The notes: generated by a model not told the origin, from the sequence alone. Shown: positions 19,713 through 28,425, numbered from the stretch's first letter. The stretch is DNA of 64,000 bases from Doryteuthis pealeii (GCA_023376005.1 CM042152.1:90435948-90499947), one strand, 5' to 3'. Translations and numbers: made by a program.

Positions 19713-19821
19713 GAGGAAGTGAAATGCATATAATAAAATGTTGATGTATGATACATGTTCCTGTTTTGGTAATTATACCTGTCCTAAACAAATTGGCATT
19801 ATTTTTTGACTCACCCTTGTA

Positions 19822-19867
19822 TCTAAATTCTCCAGATAATAATTGAATAGAAAAACAATCCTATGTG
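19822..19867. other. Spacer
   Basis: Short spacer between the mariner relic and a SINE1 tail. Confidence 0.4.
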
Positions 19868-20276
19868 TATATATATATATACCAACCCATCCGCATGAGC
19901 TGGATGTGAGACAAGGTCAGTTTCTTAAGCGAAGTTCAACAGCTTTATTCAAGAATTTTCCTTCTCCTAGACTGGTTGCCTAACCAAGGTTAAAGAGCCC
20001 AGACTGCCCTACTATTTACCCATAGCTGGAGGGAGAGTAGGATTCATACCTTTCCCAAAGGTATTAGCGCCATGTGAAATACAAACAGCTTTATTCAAGA
20101 ATTTTCCTTCTCCTAGACTGGTTGCCTAACCAAGGTTAAAGAGCCCAGTCTGCCCTACTATTTACCCATAGTTGGAATGTATTAGCGCTATGTGAAATGC
20201 AATTACCACATCCAGGATTTGAACTTGGGGTGGCAAGTCCATTTCCCATGATTTTAACCATTGCCCTACACACTTC
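19868..20276 (-). mobile_element. SINE1, minus strand, internally duplicated
   Basis: The SINE1 body is present, but the block from GAAATACAAACAGC to TTTACCCATAG-GGA occurs twice (about 19936-20075 and 20076-20180), lengthening the copy to about 410 bp. The tail at the left joins a TA tract at 19868-19880. A head-like TGGTTAAAATCATGGG is at the right. Confidence 0.8.
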
Positions 20277-20683
20277 CATACAATCCTATATATCATTCTG
20301 TTGCTGCTGCTGCAGCTGCAGCACAAAATTGACCAAATCACCCACAGGATATTGCAATCATAAATCTGTGAATTCCGCCTCTGCAATAATAGCCATTCTT
20401 TTCTTTTAGCTGCACATACATTTCTATTCTTGTGCATAAACATCGAGTAAAAAACCATGCTCTTGGCATATGTAATTTCTCCTGAGAAATTGGTCCTCTC
20501 AACTTGGCATTAGAAAATATAAAACCTCTGCTTAAATGGAAAAGAACGCTTCAGATAAAACAAAAATATTTCAAGAATATCCAATCTAGGAATTCAATGG
20601 CTAAAGTCTAAAAACTGTAATTTTCATTCATATATATATATATATATATATATGGTAGAAATGTGAGGAGGTTAATCCGACAG
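20277..20683. other. Unassigned; short CTG/CAG-type tract
   Basis: 20303-20322 is a GCTGCTGCTGCAGCTGCAGC stretch. A short TA tract lies at 20633-20653. ORFs of 70 and 98 codons on opposite strands have no recognised domain. Confidence 0.4.
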
Positions 20684-20736
20684 TATGTGGAGAAAAGTAG
20701 ACAAACATGGGATGTTATGGAAACTTGATGTTTATT

Positions 20737-20782
20737 GTCGACGATGCAACGTTTCGGTCTCTTATTAGACCATCTTCAGGAC
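20737..20782 (-). ncRNA. Hammerhead-type ribozyme motif, family B, copy B1
   Basis: Minus strand: stem I GTC/GAC, CTGAAGA (20773-20779), extra T, perfect stem II GGTCT/AGACC with loop AATAAG, GAAAC (20751-20755), stem III ACG/CGT with loop TTGCAT, and a GTC cleavage triplet (20740-20742). It is the most canonical motif in the window. Confidence 0.7.
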
Positions 20783-20862
20783 TTGGATATAGTTCTTACT
20801 CCAATGATGGAAATTCTCTCATTTTTGAGAATTTCCATCATTGGAGTAAGAACTATATCCAA

Positions 20863-20908
20863 GTCCTGAAGATGGTCTAATAAGAGACCGAAACGTTGCA
20901 TCGTCGAC
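20863..20908 (+). ncRNA. Hammerhead-type ribozyme motif, family B, copy B2
   Basis: It has the same elements as B1 in mirror orientation: GTC (20863-20865), CTGAAGA (20866-20872), T, GGTCT/AGACC, GAAAC (20890-20894), ACG/CGT, GTC triplet (20903-20905), then GAC. Predicted cleavage follows 20905. No base of the fold differs from B1. Confidence 0.7.
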
Positions 20909-20961
20909 AATAAACATCACATTTCCATAACATCCCATGTTTGTCTACTTTTCTCCACATA

Positions 20962-21089
20962 TATATATATATATATATATGATATTCCAAAAACTGTTAT
21001 TTTCATTTATATATATACATATGATATTTTCATTTATATATATATATATATGATATTCCAAAAAAATATATATATGATATTCCAAAAAT
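20962..21089. repeat. TA tracts with repeated TGATATTCCAAAAA phrase
   Basis: The phrase ATATGATATTCCAAAAA recurs at 20978, 21049 and 21075 between short TA tracts, forming a small tandem repeat. Confidence 0.6.
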
Positions 21090-21325
21090 AAGAAATTATA
21101 GTTATTCGCCCATTTCATTCATAACATAAAGAAAAAAGAAAGGAGGAGAAAGAAAAAAGAGAAGAAGAGGACAAAAAATATAAATAAAAATATAACTACA
21201 CAAAAAAGACTGAGGCATGTACATTTTTGATAACCGTCTCTGAAGATAAAGTTTTCCTTTGAAATCGATAAGACAAAAATAATCTTTTTGTTTTTATTTT
21301 TTATATGCACTGTAATTGCCTTCAA
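21090..21325 (+). repeat. Family D repeat, single copy
   Basis: It matches the right arm of the palindrome at 17884-18158: GAAATTATAGTTATTCGCCCAT, a purine-rich block, an ACTACACAAAAA stretch, the ribozyme motif, then TTTTTGTTTTTATTTTTTATATGCACTG. It is more diverged than the two palindrome arms are from each other. Confidence 0.65.
21236..21274 (+). ncRNA. Hammerhead-type motif, family D, copy D3
   Basis: Stem I is GTCT/AGAC (4 bp), core CTGAAGA (21240-21246), extra T, stem II AAAG/CTTT with loop TTTTC, GAAAT, ATCGAT and triplet ATA. Stem I is one pair longer than in D1/D2, and the NUH triplet remains valid. N7 is A here and T in D1/D2, a position that is free in hammerheads. Confidence 0.5.
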
Positions 21326-21327
21326 AT

Positions 21328-21336
21328 CATTAATAT

Positions 21337-21412
<76 letters not shown>
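21328..21412. repeat. TA/GT compound microsatellite
   Basis: TA at 21330-21370 passes into GT at 21371-21411, directly after family D repeat and before family C repeat. Confidence 0.8.
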
Positions 21413-21463
21413 TATAATGAAAATTGAAAAAACACAAGTTCATATAACAAGTAATGTTTATTT

Positions 21464-21513
21464 TGCCTATGCTGTAGTGTTTCAATCTGTTTCAATAGAT
21501 CTTCATCAGGGCT
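21464..21513 (-). ncRNA. Hammerhead-like motif, family C, copy C1
   Basis: Minus strand: GCC, CTGATGA (21503-21509), A, a partial stem II around ATCT/AGAT, GAAAC (21479-21483), and GGC closing stem I. No standard GTC triplet is present; ATA stands at its place. It is probably decayed. Confidence 0.35.
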
Positions 21514-21799
21514 TTCATTAATTTGAAGAAAAATAAATTTATCACAGAGAATAAGAGAACTGTGAGAGTCTTTTGCTTTGTCGGTCAGTCAAAATTGTTG
21601 AATGAAAAACGAGCGTTCTTGGATGTTTGAAAAATAAAACGAACGCTGAACAACGGTTGATGTAGATATGAAATGTAAACAGACACTCACTTATGTTGTG
21701 TGTGTGTGTGTGTCTGTGTGTGTGTGAGTGTGTATGAGTGTATATTTTGCGTGTATGTTGCGGGTGTGTGTGTGTGTGTGTGTGTATGAGTGTGTATTT

Positions 21800-21849
21800 T
21801 GCCTATGCTGCAGTGTTTCGATCTGTTTCAATAGATCTTCATCAGGGCT
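21800..21849 (-). ncRNA. Hammerhead-like motif, family C, copy C2
   Basis: Stem I is GCC/GGC, CTGATGA (21839-21845), A, perfect stem II GATCT/AGATC, GAAAC (21815-21819), a CTGCAG-containing stem III region and triplet ATA before GGC. Stem II is better than in C1. Stem III has mismatches, so activity is doubtful. Confidence 0.4.
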
Positions 21850-21985
21850 TTCGTTAATTTGAGGAAAAATGTAAACAGACGCTCACTTTCGCTGCGTGTA
21901 TGTGTGTGTGCATGAGTGTGTATGTGTGTTTTAAATAGACTGACCGACAAAGCAAAAGACTGCAGTCAGGCTATTGTCTAGTAAA

Positions 21986-22252
21986 TATGGAAGTAAAAGT
22001 AAAAGTAAGTTGACGGGGCGGCCTAAAGTCGGTATCAGCCATACAACGAGGGAGTCTATCCCCTTTTCCATAGTGCTAGACCAAGGAGATTGTTTTTAGC
22101 ATCTGATGTTGAGCGCCACACCTTCCATCAGCTCCTTACTTTACTGCACAGATCCCTGTGCTACTCATACGCTGAGTTGGTGAGGACCGGTATCGAACTA
22201 GGAACATTGTGGTTTCTGGCCGAACGCTCTACCAACTGAGCTAACCCGGCCC
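21986..22252 (-). mobile_element. SINE2, minus strand, full length
   Basis: On the minus strand GGGCCGGGTTAGCTCAGTTG (box A) and CTAGTTCGATACC (box B) are followed by the full body down to the A/T-rich tail (ACTTTTACTTTTA). It sits a few bases upstream of the Gypsy pol relic. Confidence 0.85.
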
Positions 22253-22282
22253 ATATAGTCAAATGTCAGATGAAATGACGTA

Positions 22283-22773
22283 GATGAGGACGTAGAGAAG
22301 CAAAAATATTTTGATATTAAACTGTCTGTGCTTCCTGATTTGTGTGCTGCTGTCATTATAAGGCAAGATTTCATGGGGAAACACGAAAGTATCCATGTGA
22401 AATTTGGGGGAAAGAGGTCCCCCCCAGTGTTTGCGGACTGACTACTTTCTCTATTCCTTCATTCTGACTCTTTGCTAATCTTGCTGTGAATTGCAAACCG
22501 ATAGCTGTAAAATCTAGAAAATACAATAAGCAAGATAAAGTATTCATTGCTATTGAATGATATAGACTACTTTCCGAAGGAATTATTGAGCCCAGCATGT
22601 CTCCTTGGCAAGCCCAGGTCGTAGTGACCACAAATGAATGTCATAAAAAGAGAATGGTGGTCGACTATTCTCAGACGGTTAACAGATTCACTATGTTGGG
22701 CGCCTATCCTCTACCTAACATCGAGGAATTGGTAAACAAGGTGGCACAATACAAAATCTATAGTAGCATAGAT
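22283..22773 (+). pseudogene. Ty3/Gypsy pol relic: protease end to reverse transcriptase start
   Basis: One continuous plus-strand frame reads LPDLCAAVII.QDFMGKHES (protease C terminus), HVKFGGK, LFANLAVNCKPIAVKSRKYN, KQDKVFIAIE, RLLSEGIIEPSMSPWQAQVV, NRFTMLGAYPLPNIEELVNK and YSSIDW. PIAxKSRxY..RLLxEGIIEPSxSPWxAQVV and NRFTxLDAYPLP are Gypsy RT blocks 1-2. Two TGA stops (22465, 22558) are the only lesions, both in frame. The frame ends where a SINE1 begins, before the catalytic YxDD. Expected function was copying element RNA; now it is inactive. Confidence 0.85.
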
Positions 22774-22777
22774 TGGT

Positions 22778-23210
22778 TGGAGGTGTATGGTCTAATGGTT
22801 AAAGTAGTAGGAAATGTCGACCCGAGTTCAATTCCTAGACAAAGCTGTTTGCATTTCACATGGTGCTAATACCCTTGCGAAAGGTATGAATCCAATTCTC
22901 CCCCCAGCTATGGGTAAATAGCAAGGCAGAATAGGCTCTTTAACAATGGCTAGGTAACCAGTCTAGGAGAAGGAAAACTCTAAATTCAAACCTGTTAAAC
23001 TCCTCTTAAGAAACTGAGTTCAATTCCTAGACAAAGCTGTTTGCATTTCTCATGGTGCTAATACCCTTGGGAAAGGTATGAATCCAATTCTCCCCCCCCC
23101 AGCTATGGGTAAATAGCAAGGCAGAATAGGGTCTTTAACCATGGCTAGGTAACCAGTCTAGGAGAAGAAAAACTCTAAATTCAAACCTGTTAAACTCTGT
23201 GGGGAAGGAA
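22778..23210 (+). mobile_element. SINE1, plus strand, tandemly duplicated body
   Basis: Head with box A (ATGGTCTAATGGTTAAAG) and box B (GAGTTCAATTCC) at 22785-22845. The body to ACTCCTCTTAAGAAACT is followed at 23010 by a second body starting again at box B (GAGTTCAATTCCTAGACAAAG). The two bodies share the rare TGGTGCTAATACCC variant, so the duplication occurred within this copy. The insertion cut the Gypsy RT frame. Confidence 0.8.
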
Positions 23211-23380
23211 TGTTTTACATCAGAATGTCTTTCTCTTAGACAGATCATTTAACAAAAGTTAGGGGTCCATCACTCCCAGGTTTTTATCAATGCTTTTTCC
23301 TTGATGGATGATTCATCAAAATCTTGCTATCCATCAAGTCATGTGCGATTATGGATGTTGGTCAAACAAGGGGATAAAGA
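23211..23380. other. Spacer
   Basis: The Gypsy frame does not resume here. No feature is recognised. Confidence 0.4.
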
Positions 23381-23965
23381 TGAAGAAAAGATGAGGAAGA
23401 AGAAGAAGAAGAAGTGGATGATGATGAGGATGAGGATGATAAAGAAATAAAAGAAGAAGAAGAAGATGAGGATTATAAAAAAAAAAGAAGAAGAAGAAGA
23501 AGAAGAAGAAGAAGAAGAAGAAGAAGAAGAAGAAGAAAGATGAGAATGATGAAGAAATAAATAAAAGAAGAAGATGAAGATTAGGATGATGAAGGAAAAG
23601 AAAAAGTGAAAAAGGTGAGGATGATGAAGAAAAAGAATTGGATGAAGATGAGGATAATGAAAGAAGAAGAAGAAGAAGAAGAAGAAGAAGAAGAAGACGA
23701 AAGATGGTGATGAAGAAGTAAAAAAAGAAGCAGAAGATGAGAATATGAAGATGGTGATGATGATGAGGATGAAGAAATGAAAGAAAATGAAGAAGAAAGA
23801 TAGTGAAAAAAAAAGAAGTGGATGAAGAAGAAGATGATGATGTGGAAGAAAAAGAAGAGGTGAAAGAAAATGAAGAAAGTTGTTGATGAAGTAAAAAAAA
23901 GTTAAAGCAGAAAGATGAAGAAGATGATGAGGATTATGAAAAAAATGATGAAGTAAAAATATGAA
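23381..23965. repeat. GAA/GATGAG purine tract
   Basis: About 585 bp of almost pure purine on the plus strand: GAA runs with GATGATGAGGAT phrases. The 228-codon minus-strand frame (F, S, H and I only) is an artefact. Such tracts can form triplex DNA. Confidence 0.9.
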
Positions 23966-24083
23966 TAGAGGAATAAACGACTTCAATGTGTTATAATTAT
24001 TAATAATTTTTTCCCTTTTTGACATTGTTTATCTGACTATGATTTTGCTAGCAACAATTTTCAAAGTTGTAATTATCCAAATC

Positions 24084-24585
24084 GGTACTCTTCACGGAGT
24101 TCCATCCCGGCCTCCTGTCTCAAAAACTGCTAGCCGGTGGCTGCTGAAAAAATTCACCAGCTACGATTGAAGTCCGTAGCCAAAGCGGTGTCATCACTTG
24201 AAAAAAAAACCCAAAAAAACAACTAACTTAGGGCGTTTTTCCCAAAAACCCAACCCCAAACCCAACCCAACCCTAACCCTACCCCCCTACCCTTAGTTAA
24301 AATTAACAGTTTTATTACAAAATTTGTGGGTTCTGATTTTTCTGGGTTTCCCTGTATACAGGGTGACCCAGAAAAAACAGAACCCAAATTATTTATTTAT
24401 TTTCCCATTAAACTAACCCTAAATCCCAACCTCAACCCTATCCCTAAACCCTAACCCAAGTTTTTTTTCAAGTGACACTGCTTCGGCTACGGACTTCAAT
24501 CGTAGCTGGTGTTTTTTGTTTTCAGCAGCCACCAACTAGTGGTTTTTGAGACAAGAGGCCGGGACAGAACTCCGCGAATATACCC
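24084..24585. mobile_element. 502-bp MITE-like element with long TIRs and 8-bp TSD
   Basis: Target duplication TCCAAATC flanks it (24076-24083 and 24586-24593), and the empty site with one TCCAAATC is at 31217-31224 on the other strand. Terminal inverted repeats of about 115 bp begin GGTACTCTTCACGGAGTT and, inverted, GGGTATATTCGCGGAGTT. The interior is rich in CCCTAACCC-like words and holds a palindrome at 24321-24390. An 8-bp duplication fits hAT or P-type elements. No transposase is encoded. Confidence 0.85.
24321..24390. repeat. Inner palindrome resembling two abutting transposon ends
   Basis: Arms of about 33 bp (24321-24354, 24357-24390) meet at CCCTGTATACAGGG. Reading outward from TATA, each arm is CAGGGTGACCCAGAAAAAA-like, similar in style to mariner-type ends at TA. 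It may be two transposon ends joined back to back within the larger element. Confidence 0.6.
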
Positions 24586-24840
24586 TCCAAATCTTGTGAT
24601 ATTTATTGCTGTTGTTGGCACCCACTCTTACTGTGTGGAGAGGATCACATCTCAATCAGCATGGAATTTCTGGAGCTCTGTGGAATGTGAAGCACTCTAT
24701 TGCCATTATTTCCAGATCAACTCTGACTTGGAATGGTAATTCCATCTATGGGTTAAGTTGATTAGTTTAAAAATATCATATTGAATAAGAATACGTGATG
24801 CCATATAACTGTAAATTATTTGTATTGTTATATACCCTCA

Positions 24841-24946
24841 TTGGGTATATACATCGAGAGAGTATTAGAGAGAGATAGACAGATAGATAGAGTCGTGTGA
24901 CTTACTTGTCTGTTACTTTCTATCTTCTTCCTGTCAGCCATCTGTG
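24841..24946 (-). mobile_element. LTR element leader scrap
   Basis: On the minus strand the LTR at 24947-25160 is followed by GATGGCTGACAGGAAGAAGA, a purine-rich leader. TAGATAGA repeats lie at 24866-24890. Confidence 0.4.
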
Positions 24947-25160
24947 ATTATCTAACTAATTAACTAACAAGACTTGTTTGTCTTTGATCAAAGCTTTATT
25001 GTTCATTTTCTAACTCACTGTGCAGTCTGAGTTCAACCCCTCAGTCACACGTCTGCACTGCATCGAAACTGACTACCTAACTCTATATCATGTGACTCGC
25101 GAGATTCCCGCCCTTGGGGTCAAAGTTCCCAAACGGTCTGTATTTTTCTACTATGCAACA
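24947..25160 (-). mobile_element. LTR of family M, minus strand
   Basis: It starts at 25160 with TGTTGCATAGTAG and ends near 24947 with TAATCACA. GAACTTTGACCCCAAGGGCGGGAA and AGTCACATGA match 1828-1870. AATAAAGCTTTGATCAAAG with CAAGTCTTGTTAG follows, as in the LTR at 40190-40230. Confidence 0.6.
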
Positions 25161-25199
25161 GTATTAAGAATAGTTACTTGAAGCTGTATCTACTTGAAA

Positions 25200-25425
25200 C
25201 CATATAACTGTGTGCAAATATAAGTGGAGTACAGCTGATTTGAATTCAGAGTTTTCATTCTACTATAATAATTACTAAAACTTGAAGAGCCAAGTCTGGC
25301 CTACTATTTACTTATAGATTGGAGGAAAAGAGATTTATGCCTTTCTCAAATGTATCAGCAGGAAGTGAAATGTAAATATTATTTTGCATGATTTGAACTC
25401 TGGTCTCTGATACCATTTCCATTGG
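25200..25425 (-). mobile_element. SINE1, minus strand, old copy
   Basis: ATTTGAATTCAGAGTTTTC, GAAGAGCCAAGTCTGGCCTACTATTTAC, ATGCCTTTCTCAAATGTATCAGC and a damaged box B keep the SINE1 order but are well diverged. Confidence 0.6.
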
Positions 25426-25775
25426 CAATAACTGTTCCGGTAATTGTGTCACATAAAGTATGCTAATATTGGGATTTGGTGAGCAGGGACATAATTAGGT
25501 ATCATTCCTAGCACCAAATACCAATGAAAAACCATCTCCAAAAACCAATAATAGATTCTAATACCCCACTTCATTTATGTCTACATGTTTGCCCTTAGGC
25601 TGTCAGTTTACAAATCATTCACTTTCTGGAAGAAAATATTTCTTAATCTCTAAATTTCAAAAAGTAGAATTTATTTTGCTTTTTTACAGATTTATTCATC
25701 AATTTATTTATTTATTTTTTTTTACAATCCCCATTTGATCATCCATTTCTTGCCAGTTTTTTTTCTGACATTTTT
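25426..25775. other. Unassigned AT-rich
   Basis: No feature is supported. Confidence 0.4.
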
Positions 25776-25965
25776 CACATAAAAATGTGCTTACTGCTGA
25801 GTCAACTTGTAGTCCATTAGTTGAATTGCATTCTGGGATATCATCAACAACCTATTTTTTGAGGAAATAATTCTGTTTACAGCATATATGGATTAAGAGA
25901 TATAAAATTGGATCATCCTCGACTCAGACTTGATCCGAACAATTCAAACTAGAATCATTTTTTTT

Positions 25966-26329
25966 ATCATTTGGATTATTCAGACTGTTGTCCTCATCTT
26001 TATTGTTATCTGTACAATGTTTCAGCTGATGTGCCTTTTGGGCTTCTTCAGGTATTTTTTGTCAGACTCAGGAGCCTTCTCGAACTCGGGAACCTTCTTT
26101 TCAAACTCTGGAACCTTCTTTTCCAATTGGACACATAGCATAGTGGATATAGGTGTTGAGTGAATACATTTCTAAGGGTGACAGTGACATATATTAATAA
26201 TTAACACAGCTTAACACTTGTACCCAGTTATGGTTAGCGGAATGAGAACAGGATACCCCCTGGATTGAAAGTTGGGTTCAAAGTTCCGTGATGGCTCCTG
26301 ATTATGACATGAAGGTTCCCGAGTTTGAC
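25966..26329. mobile_element. Ribozyme-SINE (family E), copy E2, rearranged head-to-head
   Basis: 25966-26125 is the minus-oriented 3' half (tail, hammerhead motif, VPEF-type 27-bp repeats). 26126-26328 is a plus-oriented 5' half: box A-like ATAGCATAGTGGATATAGG at 26133, the body (AATAATTAACACAGCTTAAC, TATGGTTAGCGGAATGAGAACAGG) and the start of the repeat (AAGGTTCCCGAGTTTGAC). So two halves face each other. Confidence 0.65.
26013..26054 (-). ncRNA. Hammerhead-type motif, family E, copy E2
   Basis: Minus strand TAC/GTA stem I, CTGAAGA (26045-26051), A, a damaged stem II (GCCC against GCT), GAAAC, ATT. Likely inactive. Confidence 0.4.
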
Positions 26330-26515
26330 TTCTTCACATAAAAATGTGTTCACTGCTGAGTCAAATTGTAGTCCATTTGTTAAATAGCATTCTATTTTTT
26401 TGTGAGGAAATAATTCCAAAAATGTTTACAGCATATATGGATTAAGAGATATCAAAATGGATCATCCTCGACTCAGACTTGATCCGAACAATTCAAACTA
26501 GAATCATATTCCGAC

Positions 26516-26703
26516 CAATTCATCCGAGCGGTCTGGGATGTTCTGTCTTCTATTGTGATGATAATGTTACAAAGACCCAAGAGAAAATTTGCTAATTCTG
26601 GGAGAGGGAGAGGGGTGGGGTGGAGACATTATTTGCAAATTACCAATCCAAGATAGGTATTAGCCAATTCTGTCTCTAATGTCTGTGTGTGTGTGTGAGA
26701 TAG

Positions 26704-26778
<75 letters not shown>

Positions 26779-27119
26779 TATTACTTCAAATTACCAATTC
26801 AAAACTGGTAGAAAAATATATTTATTCCTTTGACTATTTCAGAATGTAGATAGTAAAAGATGTGAGAAAATCCATCCATCAATTTTTTGATTTGTGTATT
26901 TTAGTGTACCATGATTTTTTATGTTATTATTGAATACATTTGAGCTGGATTTGGATTTTGTTTAGTTCAGTAATATATATCATCATTATCATCAGGTTTC
27001 CCTTGATTCTCTCTTGCCATCCATCCCTACTGGCCATCACACTTGATAGATTCTTCTTTCTGGGTTTCTCTATTATCTATTGTGATGATAATGTTGCAAT
27101 TCTGTCTTTAATCTCTTGG

Positions 27120-27173
<54 letters not shown>

Positions 27174-27351
27174 GGGGAGACATTATTTACAAATTACCAA
27201 ATTCAATAGGTAGAAAAAATATATATATATACCTTTGATCATTTTCAGATGTAGGATAAGAATTTGGATAAACAAAAATGTGAGATGATGCGACCAAGTA
27301 TAAATATTTTATGCTTTGTGTATTTTAGTGTAGCAATTTTTTGTGTAGTAA

Positions 27352-27360
<9 letters not shown>
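26516..27360. repeat. Tandem duplication (about 530 bp step) with repeat J and GA tracts
   Basis: CTATTGTGATGATAATGTTRC occurs at 26550 and 27076. GACATTATTT.CAAATTACCAA at 26624 and 27179. The repeat J phrase follows each. GATA/GA tracts lie at 26699-26774 and GA at 27123-27171. No coding sequence. Confidence 0.65.
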
Positions 27361-27436
<76 letters not shown>

Positions 27437-27445
27437 TAATAATAT

Positions 27446-27503
<58 letters not shown>

Positions 27504-27515
27504 TAAATATATATG

Positions 27516-27571
<56 letters not shown>

Positions 27572-27572
27572 G
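27350..27572. repeat. Long TA tract with TAAATA variants
   Basis: About 220 bp of TA with ATATAAATATAAA interruptions; it ends at the SINE3 tail. Confidence 0.85.
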
Positions 27573-27885
27573 GGTCATCCACAGACACGTGTTTCGAATT
27601 ATCAAGTCTCCTCAGTGTGGCTAGACATTTTGTAAGCTACCTACAGCTGGAATTGAAATCCGATCGGTTGGGTGTCAGTCTGACACCGTAACCATTAGGC
27701 TGTCTTCACTTACAGAATGGGAAGGGGATTTTAACTGTTTTAATACACACATCGCTTTTGCGTGTAAAGGCCGTCACAAAGTGCTCCATTCCTTAGAAGA
27801 GCGTTGCGTTTTACGCTTGAGTTGGCGGCCATCAGCAAGATCCCCCCCAGAGTGCTCAACCCTAGGGGATGGGGCATATATAGGG
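27573..27885 (-). mobile_element. SINE3 (tRNA-derived), minus strand
   Basis: The minus strand shows box A-like AGCCTAATGGTTACGG and box B-like CGGATTTCAATTCC 40 bp apart at 27655-27708. Downstream come CTACCTACAGCTG.., CTAGCCACACTGAGGAGAC and ACACGTGTCTGTGGATGACCC. The upstream part (27720-27885, AAAGGCCGTCACAAAGTGCTCC) may be its 5' neighbour. One related scrap is at 14510. The family is poorly sampled here. Confidence 0.5.
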
Positions 27886-27914
27886 TCATATATATATATA
27901 TAACATATATAGGG

Positions 27915-27971
<57 letters not shown>

Positions 27972-28097
27972 TATATATATATAATAAATATAATATATAT
28001 AATATATATATAATATATATATATATATATTATAAATATAATATATATATATAAATATAAATATATATTATATATAATATATATAATATATATATAT

Positions 28098-28160
<63 letters not shown>
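27886..28160. repeat. Long TA tract
   Basis: TA and ATATAAATA repeats with a duplicated AGGGTCATATATAT phrase (27882, 27912). Any reading frame here is meaningless. Confidence 0.85.
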
Positions 28161-28163
<3 letters not shown>

Positions 28164-28348
28164 CCTTGCTAACTCAGCTCATCAGTAGCACAGCTTGGGT
28201 TATCTGATCTGTGTGATAATGCAGTATCTGGAAGTTAACAATAGGTGATTTGTGCTTCATCTCAGCAAAAAACTCTGTATTCAAATCTGTTAAATTACAC
28301 TTCAGAAATTGACCCTGTGTGATATCCTACTTGTGCAGAGGGGTTGGT

Positions 28349-28425
<77 letters not shown>

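Larger units (their letters stand above)
18807..19821 (-). mobile_element. Deleted mariner element with satellite-expanded 3' end
   Basis: Outer ends are TACGAGGGTGAGTAAAAAAG (18807) and, inverted, TACAAGGGTGAGTCAAAAAA (19821 reading left), flanked by TA dinucleotides as in Tc1/mariner insertions. The terminal repeats extend about 75 bp. The minus strand carries the transposase C terminus (19512-19712) near the right end. To its left the 3' untranslated end plus terminal repeat is repeated six times (18809-19510). The N-terminal and central transposase are deleted, so it cannot move by itself. Confidence 0.8.
20684..20961. repeat. Palindrome with two family B ribozyme motifs
   Basis: Arms 20684-20818 and 20827-20961 are inverted copies of about 135 bp around an 8-bp loop. 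Each arm ends in a hammerhead-type repeat whose downstream sequence (CTACTTTTCTCCACATA) leads to a TA tract. The phrase TTAATCCGACAGTAT just left of the palindrome resembles AAATCCGACAATATT next to the Penelope-like element at 3805, which suggests a Penelope-like origin. Confidence 0.9.
21413..21960 (-). repeat. Family C repeat, two partial copies with GT minisatellite
   Basis: The block TTTTGCCTATGCTG.AGTGTTTC.ATCTGTTTCAATAGATCTTCATCAGGGCTTTC occurs at 21461 and 21797. Between and after lie GT-rich stretches with TATGAGTGTGTAT phrases, and the duplicated phrase AATGTAAACAGACRCTCACTT (21676, 21868). It looks like a local duplication of a ribozyme-bearing repeat together with its microsatellite. 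Confidence 0.6.
23990..24840 (-). repeat. Repeat F variant interrupted by a terminal-inverted-repeat element
   Basis: The outer parts (23995-24083 and 24594-24830) read on the minus strand as one continuous copy of the sequence at 30965-31285, including AACCCATAGATGGAATTACC and the AAACAATGTCAAAAAGG end. The middle 502 bp is absent from that relative, giving a filled and an empty site of the same repeat. Confidence 0.8.
25776..26515. repeat. Direct repeats of about 190 bp flanking a ribozyme-SINE insertion
   Basis: 25778-25965 and 26330-26512 are direct copies (CACATAAAAATGTG, GAGTCAA.TTGTAGTCCATT, GAGGAAATAATTC, GTTTACAGCATATATGG, GGATCATCCTCGACTCAGAC, CAAACTAGAATCAT). The family E material between them is in two opposite orientations. 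This layout could arise by duplication of the target together with an inverted insertion. Confidence 0.75.

Noticed and set aside
23339..24025. 228-codon minus-strand ORF, F/S/H/I-rich, the longest ORF of the window
   Set aside because: It is the complement of a GAA/GAT purine tract; no domain and no codon pattern beyond the repeat.
24230..24460. Interstitial telomere
   Set aside because: CCCTAA-type words are irregular, on both sides of a palindrome, and inside a bordered TIR element.
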